From an uncultured Clostridia bacterium (GTDB lineage Bacteria; Bacillota; Clostridia; Lachnospirales; Lachnospiraceae), in NCBI GenBank assembly GCA_946629525.1, contig CAMOXU010000007.1, forward strand, positions 1 to 46,012: DNA of 46,012 bases, read 5' to 3'. Every line of letters begins with the position of its first letter. The stretch's first letter is position 1. Of this stretch, positions 33,523 to 41,656 are shown piece by piece. The notes below the pieces were generated by a model. That model worked only from the letters and a program-made list of their open reading frames with translations, made no database searches and was not told the origin of the DNA. The translations under genes and the position numbers were made by a program.

Positions 33523-34596
33523 TCATGTCGATTGCTCTCCGCCGCCGCTCCCCAGAGAGAGGAGCTGCTTCTCCAGCGAATCATAATCGTAGTTTCTCTG
33601 CTCAAAATTGTAGAAGCTGCCCTTCCGGGGCTCGCCGGACGCTTTCTGAACCTTTTTTGATTCCCTGCGGTTTTTATTGTGCTCCGTGTCGATCCTCGCG
33701 ATATCCTCGAGGGAGGACACTCCTTTATTATGCCAGCTCGAAAGAATTCCGTCCGCATAGGCGAGAGTGGGCTTTGCGGTGCTCATGACTGTGCGGGTGC
33801 AGGCTTCGCTGATGATGTCCATGGAATAATTGAAGGTCTTAAGCCACTTGTCCATGATGCGGATCTCCGCCGGGATCGGGTTGTGGTTATTGATCCCGAG
33901 TGCCCGGAAGATCGCATAATAGTCCTTGTTGAAGCTTTTTGCCTGCTGCCTTGCCTCCTCGACCGTCCGGATGCCTTCATCATGCCATGAAAGAGCCACT
34001 TTTTCAATATAATGAATGCTGTTATGGCCGCCGTTCGTACAGTACTCGATCAGGTAATCGATGAGCTCGGAGGAAAAATGAAGATTATCGTAGAAGTACA
34101 GGATCTTCTCGAGCTCTGTCCTGTTCAGAGGATGTCCGAGATACTGCTGGGCGATGAACAGAAGCTCCTGGATCTCCTCGTTCTCCCGGAGCTCATCGAT
34201 CCGCGCGGCTGTGATCGTCGGGCGGGGGGTATCCGGTGTCACTGCGGCAGCCCGGGGCTTTTCTTTCCCGCTGCCTTCCGCAGCTTCCGAAGCTTTTTCC
34301 GCAGCCGGCATGCCAAGAGAGATTCCGTCCATTTCCCCGGAAGGATCCCCGGAGATCAGAAGGAGCCCGGTCTTTTCCCAGTAACGCAGCGCACGCCGGA
34401 CGTCCGCCTCTGTGCAGGAGAGGGCGTCTGCGACTGCTGTGAGGGAGAACTCCGCGTTCTTCCCGGCCATCCGCAGCAGATAGAGATAGATCTTTACGAA
34501 CTCTCCGTTCGCGGAGGGCATATATGTGTCGAGGAACACGTTCGGCAGGATCGTGACGTCGACCGGATAGGTTGTCTGGATGGAAAATGTACTCAT
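33523..34596 (-). CDS. DnaD-like primosome protein
   Basis: 357 aa. N-terminal winged-helix of the DnaD type (GEFVKIYLYLLRMAGKNAEFSLTAVADALSCTEADVRRALRYWEKTGLL), a low-complexity linker, then two DnaB_2/DnaD helical domains: LNRTELEKILYFYDNLHFSSELIDYLIEYC...HYIEKVALSWHDEGI and SMDIISEACTRTVMSTAKPTLAYADGILSSWHNKGVSS, ending with the YxxxIxxxW-like W-H-N-K-G motif. It helps DnaA and DnaI load the helicase. ATG 34596 is chosen; the ribosome-binding site is GAGG. The gene is 86 nt upstream of the dnaI-like gene. The span before it holds DnaA-box-like sites. Confidence 0.87.
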   Translation of the reverse strand: MSTFSIQTTYPVDVTILPNVFLDTYMPSANGEFVKIYLYLLRMAGKNAEFSLTAVADALSCTEADVRRALRYWEKTGLLLISGDPSGEMDGISLGMPAAEKASEAAEGSGKEKPRAAAVTPDTPRPTITAARIDELRENEEIQELLFIAQQYLGHPLNRTELEKILYFYDNLHFSSELIDYLIEYCTNGGHNSIHYIEKVALSWHDEGIRTVEEARQQAKSFNKDYYAIFRALGINNHNPIPAEIRIMDKWLKTFNYSMDIISEACTRTVMSTAKPTLAYADGILSSWHNKGVSSLEDIARIDTEHNKNRRESKKVQKASGEPRKGSFYNFEQRNYDYDSLEKQLLSLGSGGGEQST

Positions 34597-34650
34597 AAGA
34601 ACCTCGGAATCGGATTTTTGTCCTATGAGTATACCACATCGGAAAAATCC

Positions 34651-34735
34651 TGCATCCACAAAATCATCCACATTCTGCGCCGATTTATACACAAACGCGG
34701 AATGTGGATGATGTGATTTCAGTGGATTTTGTGTC
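34651..34735. promoter_or_regulatory. Stem-loop and DnaA-box-like cluster upstream of dnaD-like gene
   Basis: Arms at 34663-34679 and 34696-34712 (ATCATCCACATTC / GAATGTGGATGAT) pair with one mismatch. They and the flank contain three or four 9-mers close to the DnaA box TTATCCACA: GCATCCACA at 34651, TCATCCACA at 34664 and TGTGGATGA at 34704. The element lies in the 137 nt between murC and the dnaD-like gene. DnaA control is inference. Confidence 0.4.
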
Positions 34736-36110
34736 AGTCGACGAGCTCAGGACCGATATTTGTTACGTTCCCGGCACCCATAGTTATCAACAGGTCCCCG
34801 TCTGCACACTGTGCACGGACAAAATCCTCAATTTCCTTAAATGTTCCGAAAGAGTGGACATCTGTGCCGCGCTTTGCGATTTCATTCGCGACATCATCGG
34901 AGGAGACTCCGTAGATATCCTTCTCACGCGCCGCGTAGATCGGCGCGAGGACGACATGGTCGGCAGCGCTAAGGGCCTCGGCGAATTCCGGGAGCAGGGC
35001 CTTTGTGCGCGTATATGTGTGCGGCTGGAAGATGACCCAGAGCTCTCTGTGCGGATACTGCAGGGCGGCGCTCACTGTTGCGGCGATCTCCGTCGGGTGG
35101 TGGGCGTAGTCGTCGATGACGGTCACGCCTTTCATTTTTCCCTTGTATTCAAAACGGCGGTCTGTCCCGGTGAAAGAGCAGAGCCCTTCCGCGATGACCT
35201 CCGGAGCGATGCCCATCGTCCGGCCCATGGCGATCGCGGCGAGCGCATTGGAGACATTGTGAATGCCGGGGACGCTCAACCGGAAGGTTCCGAGGTCCTG
35301 CCCGCGCTCTCTGCAGGTGAAGGATGCGCAGCCGTTCCCGTCGAAGGTCACATCGGAAGCCGTGTAATCTGCATCCCCCGTGAGAGAGGTAGTGATGATC
35401 GAACAGTCGATCCCGTCCGTGACCGTATCGAACTTTTTGGTATCACGGTCGATGATCAGCGTGCCCTCCTTAGGGATCCGGGCCGCGAACCGGTGGAAGG
35501 AGTTTGCGATGTCATCGAGATCCTTGAAGAAGTCCAGGTGATCTGCGTCCACATTGAGAATGATGCCGATCATCGGGACGAGCGAGAGAAAGCTGTTCGT
35601 ATATTCGCAGGCCTCCGTGAGGAAGGTGTCTGACTTGCCGACCCGGATATTTCCATGAATCGACTGCAGGATACCTCCGACAGAGATCGTAGGATCCATG
35701 TCCGCCGCAAGGAGTATGTGGGAGGCCATCGAGGTCGTCGTGGTCTTTCCGTGCGTGCCGGCGACGGCTATGGACATGCCGTAATTCTGCATGATCTCTC
35801 CGAGAAGCTCGGCACGGCTCAGCATGGGGATCCCGGTCTCCTTCGCCCTGGCGAATTCAGGATTGTCCGGATGGATCGCCGCAGTGTAGATGATGGCGTC
35901 GTACTCCTCCCGGATATTCTCCGCGGACTGTCCGATGAAGATCTCCGCACCCTTCGCGCGGAGACGGGAGAGAAGCGCGGAATCCTGCGAATCGGATCCG
36001 GTGATGTGAAAGCCTCTGCCGAGCAGGATCTCTGCAAGACCGCTCATGCTGATCCCGCCGATCCCGATAAAATGAACATTCTGCGGCTTGTTAAAATCGA
36101 TCTGATACAT
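34734..36110 (-). CDS. murC: UDP-N-acetylmuramate-L-alanine ligase
   Basis: 458 aa, full length. It adds L-Ala to UDP-MurNAc, the first step of the peptide stem. MurC marks: an N-terminal FIGIGGISMSGLAEILLGRG (UDP-MurNAc binding), the ATP loop AGTHGKTTTTSM (about 107-118), NVDADHLDFF, and the C-terminal domain with VIDDYAHHPTEI and QPHTYTRTK. AAGGAG before the ATG. A promoter lies about 150 nt upstream, and family A and B repeats fall in the leader. It is first of a leftward block with dnaD-like, dnaI-like, prs and DUF4250, though the 137-nt gap after it may contain a promoter. Confidence 0.96.
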   Translation of the reverse strand: MYQIDFNKPQNVHFIGIGGISMSGLAEILLGRGFHITGSDSQDSALLSRLRAKGAEIFIGQSAENIREEYDAIIYTAAIHPDNPEFARAKETGIPMLSRAELLGEIMQNYGMSIAVAGTHGKTTTTSMASHILLAADMDPTISVGGILQSIHGNIRVGKSDTFLTEACEYTNSFLSLVPMIGIILNVDADHLDFFKDLDDIANSFHRFAARIPKEGTLIIDRDTKKFDTVTDGIDCSIITTSLTGDADYTASDVTFDGNGCASFTCRERGQDLGTFRLSVPGIHNVSNALAAIAMGRTMGIAPEVIAEGLCSFTGTDRRFEYKGKMKGVTVIDDYAHHPTEIAATVSAALQYPHRELWVIFQPHTYTRTKALLPEFAEALSAADHVVLAPIYAAREKDIYGVSSDDVANEIAKRGTDVHSFGTFKEIEDFVRAQCADGDLLITMGAGNVTNIGPELVD

Positions 36111-36148
36111 TATAGACTCCTTGTGTCTGAAAGAATTATTACAGGCGA

Positions 36149-36197
36149 TTGCGAAAGCCTGTGCTCCGTGGGCATTGTATATTCAAAAGGCTTTCGC
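36149..36197. repeat. Family A element, copy 4 (hairpin) in the murC leader
   Basis: GCGAAAGCCT (36151-36160) pairs with AGGCTTTCGC (36188-36197). The part between (CTGTGCTCC...ATTCAAA) matches the right arm of copies 1 and 2. Confidence 0.55.
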
Positions 36198-36201
36198 GCC
36201 A

Positions 36202-36230
36202 GATGCGAAGCACCTTCCGGACCTTGCCGG
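36202..36230 (-). repeat. Family B fragment in the murC leader
   Basis: Reading leftward, CCGGAAGGTGCTTCGCATC matches the first hairpin region of family B. Only about 25-30 bp are recognisable. Confidence 0.45.
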
Positions 36231-36263
36231 GCAGCACCTCTTTTTAAGGAACGTTTATAGTGC

Positions 36264-36292
36264 ATTATAGGGCGGTTCGGAGAAATTTGCAA
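36264..36292 (-). promoter_or_regulatory. Promoter of murC
   Basis: Leftward TTGCAA (36292-36287), a 17-bp spacer and TATAAT (36269-36264). Confidence 0.6.
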
Positions 36293-36471
36293 TCGGATGG
36301 GCGTGCGAATTTCAGGGGAATTTTGCGCTGATTTTCAGCTGTCCTTCCCGTGGCGGAACGATTGCCCGCAGGGGGCGTTCAGTTATTGAAAAATGTTGTT
36401 TTTCAGCGGAAAAATGCGATGCATGTGATAATCCAAAAAAATACTTAATTATTCCCGAATCCATATTCTTG

Positions 36472-36480
36472 TGTTATAAT
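36472..36480 (+). promoter_or_regulatory. Extended -10 promoter of the glg operon
   Basis: TGTTATAAT, a perfect TGnTATAAT, 43 nt before the glgC-like ATG. The -35 is weak. No other feature is seen in the 230 nt between this and the murC promoter. Confidence 0.65.
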
Positions 36481-36522
36481 GCTAATACAAAAAGTCTATG
36501 TATCAGTACGTGAGGTGAGCTT

Positions 36523-37809
36523 ATGATCAGAAAAGAAATGATCGCTATGCTGCTTGCCGGCGGACAGGAAAGCCATCTGGGCGTTATCACGGAAACAATA
36601 GTGAAACCGGCTGTAACGTTCGGCGGAAAGTATCGAATAATAGATTTTCCGCTCAGCAACTGCATCAATTCGGGCATAGACACAGTTGGTGTAATTACTG
36701 AGGATAAGCAGATTGGACTTACGAGTTATATCGGGATCGGAATTCCGTGGGATCTTGACCGGAGCGCGGGGGGCGTGACCGTCCTTCAGACGTACGACCG
36801 GTCGTCGGAATCCTACGCGGTGACGGGACCGGCCAATGCTGTTTATCAGAATCTTGATTTTATCGGGATGTACGATCCTGAATATGTCCTTATCATTCCG
36901 GGAGATCAGGTCTACAGAATGGACTACGAGATCATGCTGGATTTCCACAAGGCCCTGAATGCGGAGGTCACGATTGCGGCTGCACCTCTTGCAGAAGGGG
37001 AAAAGAAGCGCGGCATGATCCGGACGGACCTCTACGGAATCGTTGAGGAGTATGCGTACGAACCCGATAAGATCGAGGGAACGATGGCGGACCTGGGGGT
37101 TTACATTTTCAACAGCAGAGTGCTGAAATCAGCGCTCGAAAAGCTGGGGAAGAAGGAAAACCTCGACTTTGGGAAGGATATCATCCCGTATTGTCTTGCC
37201 GAAGGCAGATGCATAAGCGCATATGAGTTCAGCGGTTACTGGAAAGAAGTCGGCAGCATTGAGCAATACCGGAAAGCCAACATGGATCTGATCGAGACAA
37301 ATCCCGACCTGAACCTTTACGAAGGTTTCTGGAGAATATACACCAGGGGGGAGACCCCGGCACCTGTATATATATCCGGACAGGGCAGCATCGAGAGAAG
37401 TATTGTCGGAGAGGGCTCTGAAATCAGCGGGAAAGTGCAGAATTCGGTCATAGGACCCGGCGTGATCATCAGTGAGGGCGCCTGCGTCAGTGACTCGATC
37501 ATCATGCAGGAATCTTTCATTGGAAAGGAGGCTCGAATCGACAAAACAGTAGTTGCTGAAGGCGTTTGCATAGGGGATCACGTAGTGATCGGATCCGGTG
37601 AATATGCGGACAACGTATACGACCCGGTCCTTTACAACGCAGAGACAAGTGTAATCGGTGCAGGGTCCCGAATACCTGCCGGAGTGAAAATCGGAAGGAA
37701 CGCAGTAGTTTCCGGCCGGACCGAACTTTCGGATTATCCGGATGGGGAGCTCCCTGGCGGACATGTACTCTTCGCCGGTCACCGGGAGAAAGAAGGTGAT
37801 AAGGCGTGA
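36523..37809 (+). CDS. glgC: GlgC-like ADP-glucose pyrophosphorylase subunit with altered active site
   Basis: 428 aa, the usual length, with an N-terminal nucleotidyltransferase domain (to about 250) and a C-terminal left-handed beta-helix. It should make ADP-glucose from glucose 1-phosphate and ATP. Several catalytic motifs differ from active GlgC. The nucleotide loop reads GGQESHLG where GGQGSRLG is expected, the RFG loop is KRGMI, the EKP motif is EYAYEPDK, and SNLASMG is TMADLG. Asp128 of GDQVY is kept, as are GGKYRIIDFPLSN and WDLDR. It may therefore be a weak or regulatory subunit (inference). GAGGTGA precedes the ATG; glgD overlaps its stop. Confidence 0.88.
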   Translation: MIRKEMIAMLLAGGQESHLGVITETIVKPAVTFGGKYRIIDFPLSNCINSGIDTVGVITEDKQIGLTSYIGIGIPWDLDRSAGGVTVLQTYDRSSESYAVTGPANAVYQNLDFIGMYDPEYVLIIPGDQVYRMDYEIMLDFHKALNAEVTIAAAPLAEGEKKRGMIRTDLYGIVEEYAYEPDKIEGTMADLGVYIFNSRVLKSALEKLGKKENLDFGKDIIPYCLAEGRCISAYEFSGYWKEVGSIEQYRKANMDLIETNPDLNLYEGFWRIYTRGETPAPVYISGQGSIERSIVGEGSEISGKVQNSVIGPGVIISEGACVSDSIIMQESFIGKEARIDKTVVAEGVCIGDHVVIGSGEYADNVYDPVLYNAETSVIGAGSRIPAGVKIGRNAVVSGRTELSDYPDGELPGGHVLFAGHREKEGDKA

Positions 37810-38912
37810 GAGCGATCGGAATCATTCTCGCAGGCGGGAACAGCAGGAAGATGAGGGAATTGACAGACCGGAGAACGGTTGCGGCAATGCCCATCGCCGG
37901 CGCATATCGAAGCATCGATTTTGCATTATCCAATATGACGAATTCCGGTATTCAGAAGGTGGCTGTACTTACCCAGTACAATGCCAGATCGCTGAATGAA
38001 CATCTTGGGTCATCCAAGTGGTGGAATTTCGGAAGAAAGCAGGGAGGGCTTTTTATATATCCTCCTGCAGTTACAGGGGACAGCTGGTGGTACAAAGGTA
38101 CCGCGGACGCCCTGTATCAAAACCTGTCATTCCTGAGGAACAGCCGTGAGCAGTATGTGGTGATTGCCTCGGGAGACTGCATATATAAGCTGGATTATGA
38201 TAAGGTGATGGATTATCACGCAGAGAAGGGAGCCGACGTGACGGTCGTCTGTACGGAATGTACGAATGACGAGATCAGCCGATTCGGCGTCCTTCGGCTG
38301 GATGAGGATTCCAGAATCCGTGCGTTTGATGAAAAACCAACATTCTCTGAATCTACGACCATTTCGACGGGCATCTATATCGTCAGGAGAAGACTCCTGA
38401 TCCGGATGCTCGAGCAATGTGCGAGGGAGGGGAGAACAGACTTCGTAAAAGACATATTAATACGGTACAAAGACACAAAAAAATTATATGGCTACAGGAT
38501 GAATACTTACTGGAGCAATATTGCTGCAGTAGAATCGTATTTTCGCACGAATATGGATTTCCTCAAACCCGAAGTGCGCGATTACTTCTTCCGTCAGTAT
38601 CCGGGTGTATATTCAAAAATGGATGACAATCCTCCGGCAAAGTTCCTGGCCGGCAGCACTGTGAAGAACAGCCTTGTCGCGGCAGGGAGCATAGTGGATG
38701 GAACCGTTGAAAATTCCATTCTTTTTAAAAAAGTTTACGTCGGAAAGAATTGCATCATCAGGAACTCGATTATTCTTAACGATGTTTTTGTAGGCAATAA
38801 TACGACGATCGAGAACTGTATCGTAGAGAGCCGAAGCTATATTAAGGCAGATGCAGTTCATCGCGGCGAAGATGGCGTTAAGATCATCATCGAGCAAAAG
38901 AAAGGCACGTGA
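37806..38912 (+). CDS. glgD: GlgD, glucose-1-phosphate adenylyltransferase regulatory subunit
   Basis: 368 aa. GlgD-specific sequence: IILAGGNSRKMRELTDRRTVAAMP, ALSNMTNSGIQKVAVLTQYNARSLNEHLGSSKWWNFGRKQGGLF, SGDCIYKLDY and SRFGVLRLDEDSRIRAFDEKP, followed by the beta-helix with KNSLVAAGSIVDGTVENSILF repeats. GlgD forms a heterotetramer with GlgC in Firmicutes and stimulates it; it lacks the GxGxRL loop, as here. The start is GTG 37806 overlapping the glgC-like TGA, with AAGGTGAT upstream. Both are co-translated. Confidence 0.93.
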   Translation: MRAIGIILAGGNSRKMRELTDRRTVAAMPIAGAYRSIDFALSNMTNSGIQKVAVLTQYNARSLNEHLGSSKWWNFGRKQGGLFIYPPAVTGDSWWYKGTADALYQNLSFLRNSREQYVVIASGDCIYKLDYDKVMDYHAEKGADVTVVCTECTNDEISRFGVLRLDEDSRIRAFDEKPTFSESTTISTGIYIVRRRLLIRMLEQCAREGRTDFVKDILIRYKDTKKLYGYRMNTYWSNIAAVESYFRTNMDFLKPEVRDYFFRQYPGVYSKMDDNPPAKFLAGSTVKNSLVAAGSIVDGTVENSILFKKVYVGKNCIIRNSIILNDVFVGNNTTIENCIVESRSYIKADAVHRGEDGVKIIIEQKKGT

Positions 38913-38959
38913 TCTGATAGATAGATATCGGGTAAAGTGAACACGGGAAAGGGGTATTT

Positions 38960-39262
38960 ATGAACATTACAGATGTCAGGGTGCGTAAAGTTGCCAAAGA
39001 GGGCAAGATGAAGGCAGTTGTCTCCATCACAATTGATGACGAGTTTGTCGTTCATGACATCAAAGTCATCGAGGGAGAGAAGGGCCTGTTCATCGCGATG
39101 CCGTCTCGCAAGGCAACGGACGGTGAGTACAGAGATATCGCTCACCCAATCAATTCTTCCACGAGAAATGAAATTCAGGACATCATCCTCAACAAGTATG
39201 AGGAGACTATCGCACAGGAAGAAGCCGAAGCGGAAATCGCTTCAAACCCGGATCTGTTCTGA
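38960..39262 (+). CDS. spoVG: Septation/sporulation regulator SpoVG
   Basis: 100 aa, normal length. [39 protein letters not shown] and [32 protein letters not shown] are the SpoVG core, a small DNA/RNA-binding protein that affects septation, sporulation and capsule genes. The C-terminal tail is acidic. AAAGGGG stands before the ATG. The 47-nt gap after glgD has no terminator, so it probably reads from the glg transcript. Confidence 0.96.
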   Translation: MNITDVRVRKVAKEGKMKAVVSITIDDEFVVHDIKVIEGEKGLFIAMPSRKATDGEYRDIAHPINSSTRNEIQDIILNKYEETIAQEEAEAEIASNPDLF

Positions 39263-39329
39263 CTTACAAGAGGACGATCCAAAGATGACCCCATGTTACT
39301 CAAACCCGATTGCTAGATTGAAAAAATAT

Positions 39330-39465
39330 ACAGGCTGAAGGGCGGCCTGTATGAATAAGGGGCCGGCAGCTGCCGGAGCATTAAAAATAAATAAATGCCT
39401 GCGCTCTAAGGACGCGGGATGGGCGAAGAGACCTGCATTCCGAAAGAGGAGAGCAAAGGAACTGC
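39330..39465 (+). other. Structured intergenic RNA candidate after spoVG
   Basis: The stretch between spoVG and the terminator at 39470 has several hairpins in series: ACAGGC/GGCCTGT, the palindrome CCGGCAGCTGCCGG, and GGGC (39420) pairing with GCCC (39463) around a purine-rich CCGAAAGAGGAGAGCAAAGG loop. It ends directly at a terminator. I do not recognise a known riboswitch or sRNA consensus. It may be the structured 3' UTR of spoVG or a separate small RNA. Confidence 0.35.
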
Positions 39466-39469
39466 CCGA

Positions 39470-39510
39470 AAAAGACGGCGGGGCTTAAAAAGCACCGCCG
39501 TCTTTTACTT
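39470..39510 (+). terminator. Terminator of the glg-spoVG unit
   Basis: AAAAGACGGCGG (39470-39481) pairs with CCGCCGTCTTTT around a 14-nt loop, followed by a T-rich tail. The 210 nt from here to the next promoter region hold nothing I recognise. Confidence 0.85.
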
Positions 39511-39726
39511 TTACAGGAAGCTCCGATTAAATTTCTTTTATTCTCATGCAGGTCTCGCCCGTAAGACCTGGCGCGGAATTCGTGTCAGCGTCAGCCGACA
39601 TAATATCTGAACGAAATCTCTGCGCATCCTCGCGTGCCTTAGCGGGCATAATGTACCCTCTGAGCGCTTCTTCAGGAGAAGACAGAACTGCCGCAGAGGA
39701 GTGTACAGGGGCCTATACGATAAAAA

Positions 39727-39743
39727 TGTTACGGAAATGTTAC
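39727..39743 (+). promoter_or_regulatory. WalR-like box upstream of 3D-domain gene 1
   Basis: TGTTAC-N5-TGTTAC fits the WalR (YycF) consensus TGTWAH-N5-TGTWAH exactly. It ends 41 nt before the -10. WalR activates cell-wall hydrolase genes in Firmicutes. Confidence 0.6.
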
Positions 39744-39781
39744 GCAGATTCGTTTTTTTTCTTTCATTTTGGTAAAGGGCA

Positions 39782-39790
39782 TGCTATAAT
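39782..39790 (+). promoter_or_regulatory. Extended -10 promoter of 3D-domain gene 1
   Basis: TGCTATAAT, a perfect TGnTATAAT. The ATG is 114 nt downstream. No clear -35, as expected for an activator-dependent promoter. Confidence 0.6.
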
Positions 39791-39903
39791 CTCTTCCAAA
39801 GAATAGCGAAAAGATGATTGAACGGCTGCATGGCAGGCGTTCTTGAATGCACTCTTTTGACGCTTTGGCTTTTTCAACACCCATTTTTAGAAGGAGTACA
39901 GGT

Positions 39904-41340
39904 ATGCGCAGGAACAAAATTGTCAGTATCGTACTGGCTGCTGCCCTTACCGTGTCGCAAGCCGCAGTGCCTGCATTTGCAGATACACAGGCGGAAATTG
40001 CGGCAGCAGAGGCTTCGAAAAATGAAGCCCAGAGCAGTCTCGACGAGACGCAGAGCGATATCAACAGTCTCCAGACTGAAAAAACAGAGCTTGAGACTTA
40101 CCTGAATGAACTGAATACGCAGCTTACGCAGCTTTCTGCGGATCTCACATCGATCAACGACAGCATGATCGGAAAGCAGGTCGAGATCGAAATCACGCAG
40201 GTCGCAGTCGAGCGGGCCAGGACCGATGAGCAGGCCCAGTACAACGCGATGAAGACCCGTATCAAGTACCTGTATGAGAACGGGAGCGCGGATTTTTTCA
40301 CGACGCTTCTCGAAGCGAAGAGCTTTTCCGAACTTTTAAATAAGGCATCCCAGATCATAGAGATGACGAAGTACGACCGGAAGAAGCTTCAGGATTACAA
40401 GGCGGCGAAGGCAGTCGTCGAGGAGCAGGAAGCGACGCTCGTCGCTGAGCAGCAGAGCCTTGCAGCGCTGAAGACGGAGCACGAGACGAGGAAGACTGAG
40501 GTGGAGAACCTGGTCGCCACGACGGACGCGAATATCGCCCAGTATTCTCAGAATATCAGTGCGGAGGAGCTCGCGGCATCGAATCTCACGACGAAGATCG
40601 AGGAACAGAAGAATCTTCTCGCCGGACTTCAGGGCCAGCTCGCCGCGGAGGAAGAGGCGAGACAGCAGGCCGAGCAGGCAGCCGCTCAGGCAGCGGCATA
40701 TGCGGCCCAGCAGTCAGCGGAGCAGGCAGCGCGTGAGCAGCAGGCGGCGGTAGCAGCGGCAGCCCAGCAGGCAGCGGAGCAGGCTCAGCAGCAGGCAGCA
40801 GCGGAAGCGGCGGCAGCTCAGCAGGCAGCGGCGGAAGCGGCAGCAGCCCAGCAGGCAGCGGAGGCGGCGGCAGCACAGCAGGCGGCAGCGGAAGCGGCGG
40901 CAGCTCAGCAGGCAGCGGCAGAAGCGGCGGCAGCGGAGCAGGCTCAGCAGCAGGCAGCAGCGGAAGCGGCGGCAGCACAGGCGGCGGCCGAAGCGGCAGC
41001 CGCTCAGGCAGCGGCAGAGGAAGCAGCCCGCCAGGAGGCAGAGCAGCAGAGCTCTTCCGGCGGCACGTACCTCGGAACCTTTAAGATCACCGCTTACTGC
41101 AACTGCGCAAAGTGCAACGGTGTTGCAGGCAGGGCGACGGCGAGCGGAAGAATGCCGGTCTCGAACCACACGGTCGCCATGGGAGGCGTTCCCTTCGGGA
41201 CACAGCTCCTGATCTTCGGAACAGTCTACACGGTCGATGACCGCGGGACACCGTACGGCCATGTCGACATCTTCTTTGATACACACGAGGAGGCGCTGAA
41301 TTTCGGTCTCACTTATGCGGATGTCTATCAGGTGGGCTGA
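39904..41340 (+). CDS. Secreted PcsB-like coiled-coil protein with C-terminal 3D domain
   Basis: 478 aa. A signal peptide (MRRNKIVSIVLAAALTVS...AFA) precedes a long coiled coil (about 28-240) like the PcsB/CwlO N-terminus: SSLDETQSDINSLQTEKTELE and YLYENGSADFFTTLLEAKSFSEL. Residues about 245-385 are almost only Ala, Gln and Glu in AAAEAAAAQQ-type repeats (a flexible linker). The last 85 form a 3D domain: TAYCNCAKCNG, GGVPFGTQLLI and VDDRGTPYGHVDIFFDTHEEAL with its three Asp. 3D domains belong to peptidoglycan-cleaving enzymes (as in YocH and RlpA/MltA-type lytic transglycosylases). AAGGAG lies before ATG 39904. A terminator follows at 41365. Confidence 0.9.
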   Translation: MRRNKIVSIVLAAALTVSQAAVPAFADTQAEIAAAEASKNEAQSSLDETQSDINSLQTEKTELETYLNELNTQLTQLSADLTSINDSMIGKQVEIEITQVAVERARTDEQAQYNAMKTRIKYLYENGSADFFTTLLEAKSFSELLNKASQIIEMTKYDRKKLQDYKAAKAVVEEQEATLVAEQQSLAALKTEHETRKTEVENLVATTDANIAQYSQNISAEELAASNLTTKIEEQKNLLAGLQGQLAAEEEARQQAEQAAAQAAAYAAQQSAEQAAREQQAAVAAAAQQAAEQAQQQAAAEAAAAQQAAAEAAAAQQAAEAAAAQQAAAEAAAAQQAAAEAAAAEQAQQQAAAEAAAAQAAAEAAAAQAAAEEAARQEAEQQSSSGGTYLGTFKITAYCNCAKCNGVAGRATASGRMPVSNHTVAMGGVPFGTQLLIFGTVYTVDDRGTPYGHVDIFFDTHEEALNFGLTYADVYQVG

Positions 41341-41364
41341 GAAATCGGACAGAGAGGAATATAG

Positions 41365-41395
41365 AGCGGACAGTGCGGGGCGCTGTCCGCTTTTT
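41365..41395 (+). terminator. Terminator of 3D-domain gene 1
   Basis: AGCGGACAG pairs with CTGTCCGCT around a GC-rich loop, followed by TTTTT. Confidence 0.85.
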
Positions 41396-41512
41396 CAAGC
41401 TTTCTGCCCGGTGCAGAATAAGATCTGCTTCGTCCCCTTCAGAGTGGAAACACACCTTTATTTCAGCTTCCGCCAGTCTCCCGCCTGCTCATAAAAAAGT
41501 TTAAAAAGAGGG

Positions 41513-41541
41513 TTGACACCGGGAGGGCTTTTCTATATAAT
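41513..41541 (+). promoter_or_regulatory. Consensus promoter of tRNA-Pro
   Basis: Perfect TTGACA at 41513-41518, a 17-bp spacer and perfect TATAAT at 41536-41541. The tRNA begins 40 nt later. Confidence 0.9.
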
Positions 41542-41581
41542 CACTATTGTTGTGCAGAACGAATGAGTTCTGAACACGAAT

Positions 41582-41655
41582 CGATGCGTGGCTCAGTTTG
41601 GTAGAGCGCTGCGTTCGGGACGCAGAGGTCGCAGGTTCAAATCCTGTCGCATCGA
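41582..41655 (+). tRNA. tRNA-Pro (anticodon CGG)
   Basis: 74 nt. Acceptor arms CGATGCG and CGCATCG pair fully; D stem GCTC/GAGC; anticodon stem CTGCG/CGCAG with loop TTCGGGA, anticodon CGG; T stem GCAGG/CCTGT with loop TTCAAAT; discriminator A. CCA is not encoded. It has its own consensus promoter and terminator. Confidence 0.95.
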
Positions 41656-41656
41656 C

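Noticed and set aside
39263-39510. T-box, FMN, TPP, cobalamin, SAM or c-di-AMP riboswitch
   Set aside because: I compared the stretch with the conserved cores I know and none fit; it is left as an uncharacterised structured region.
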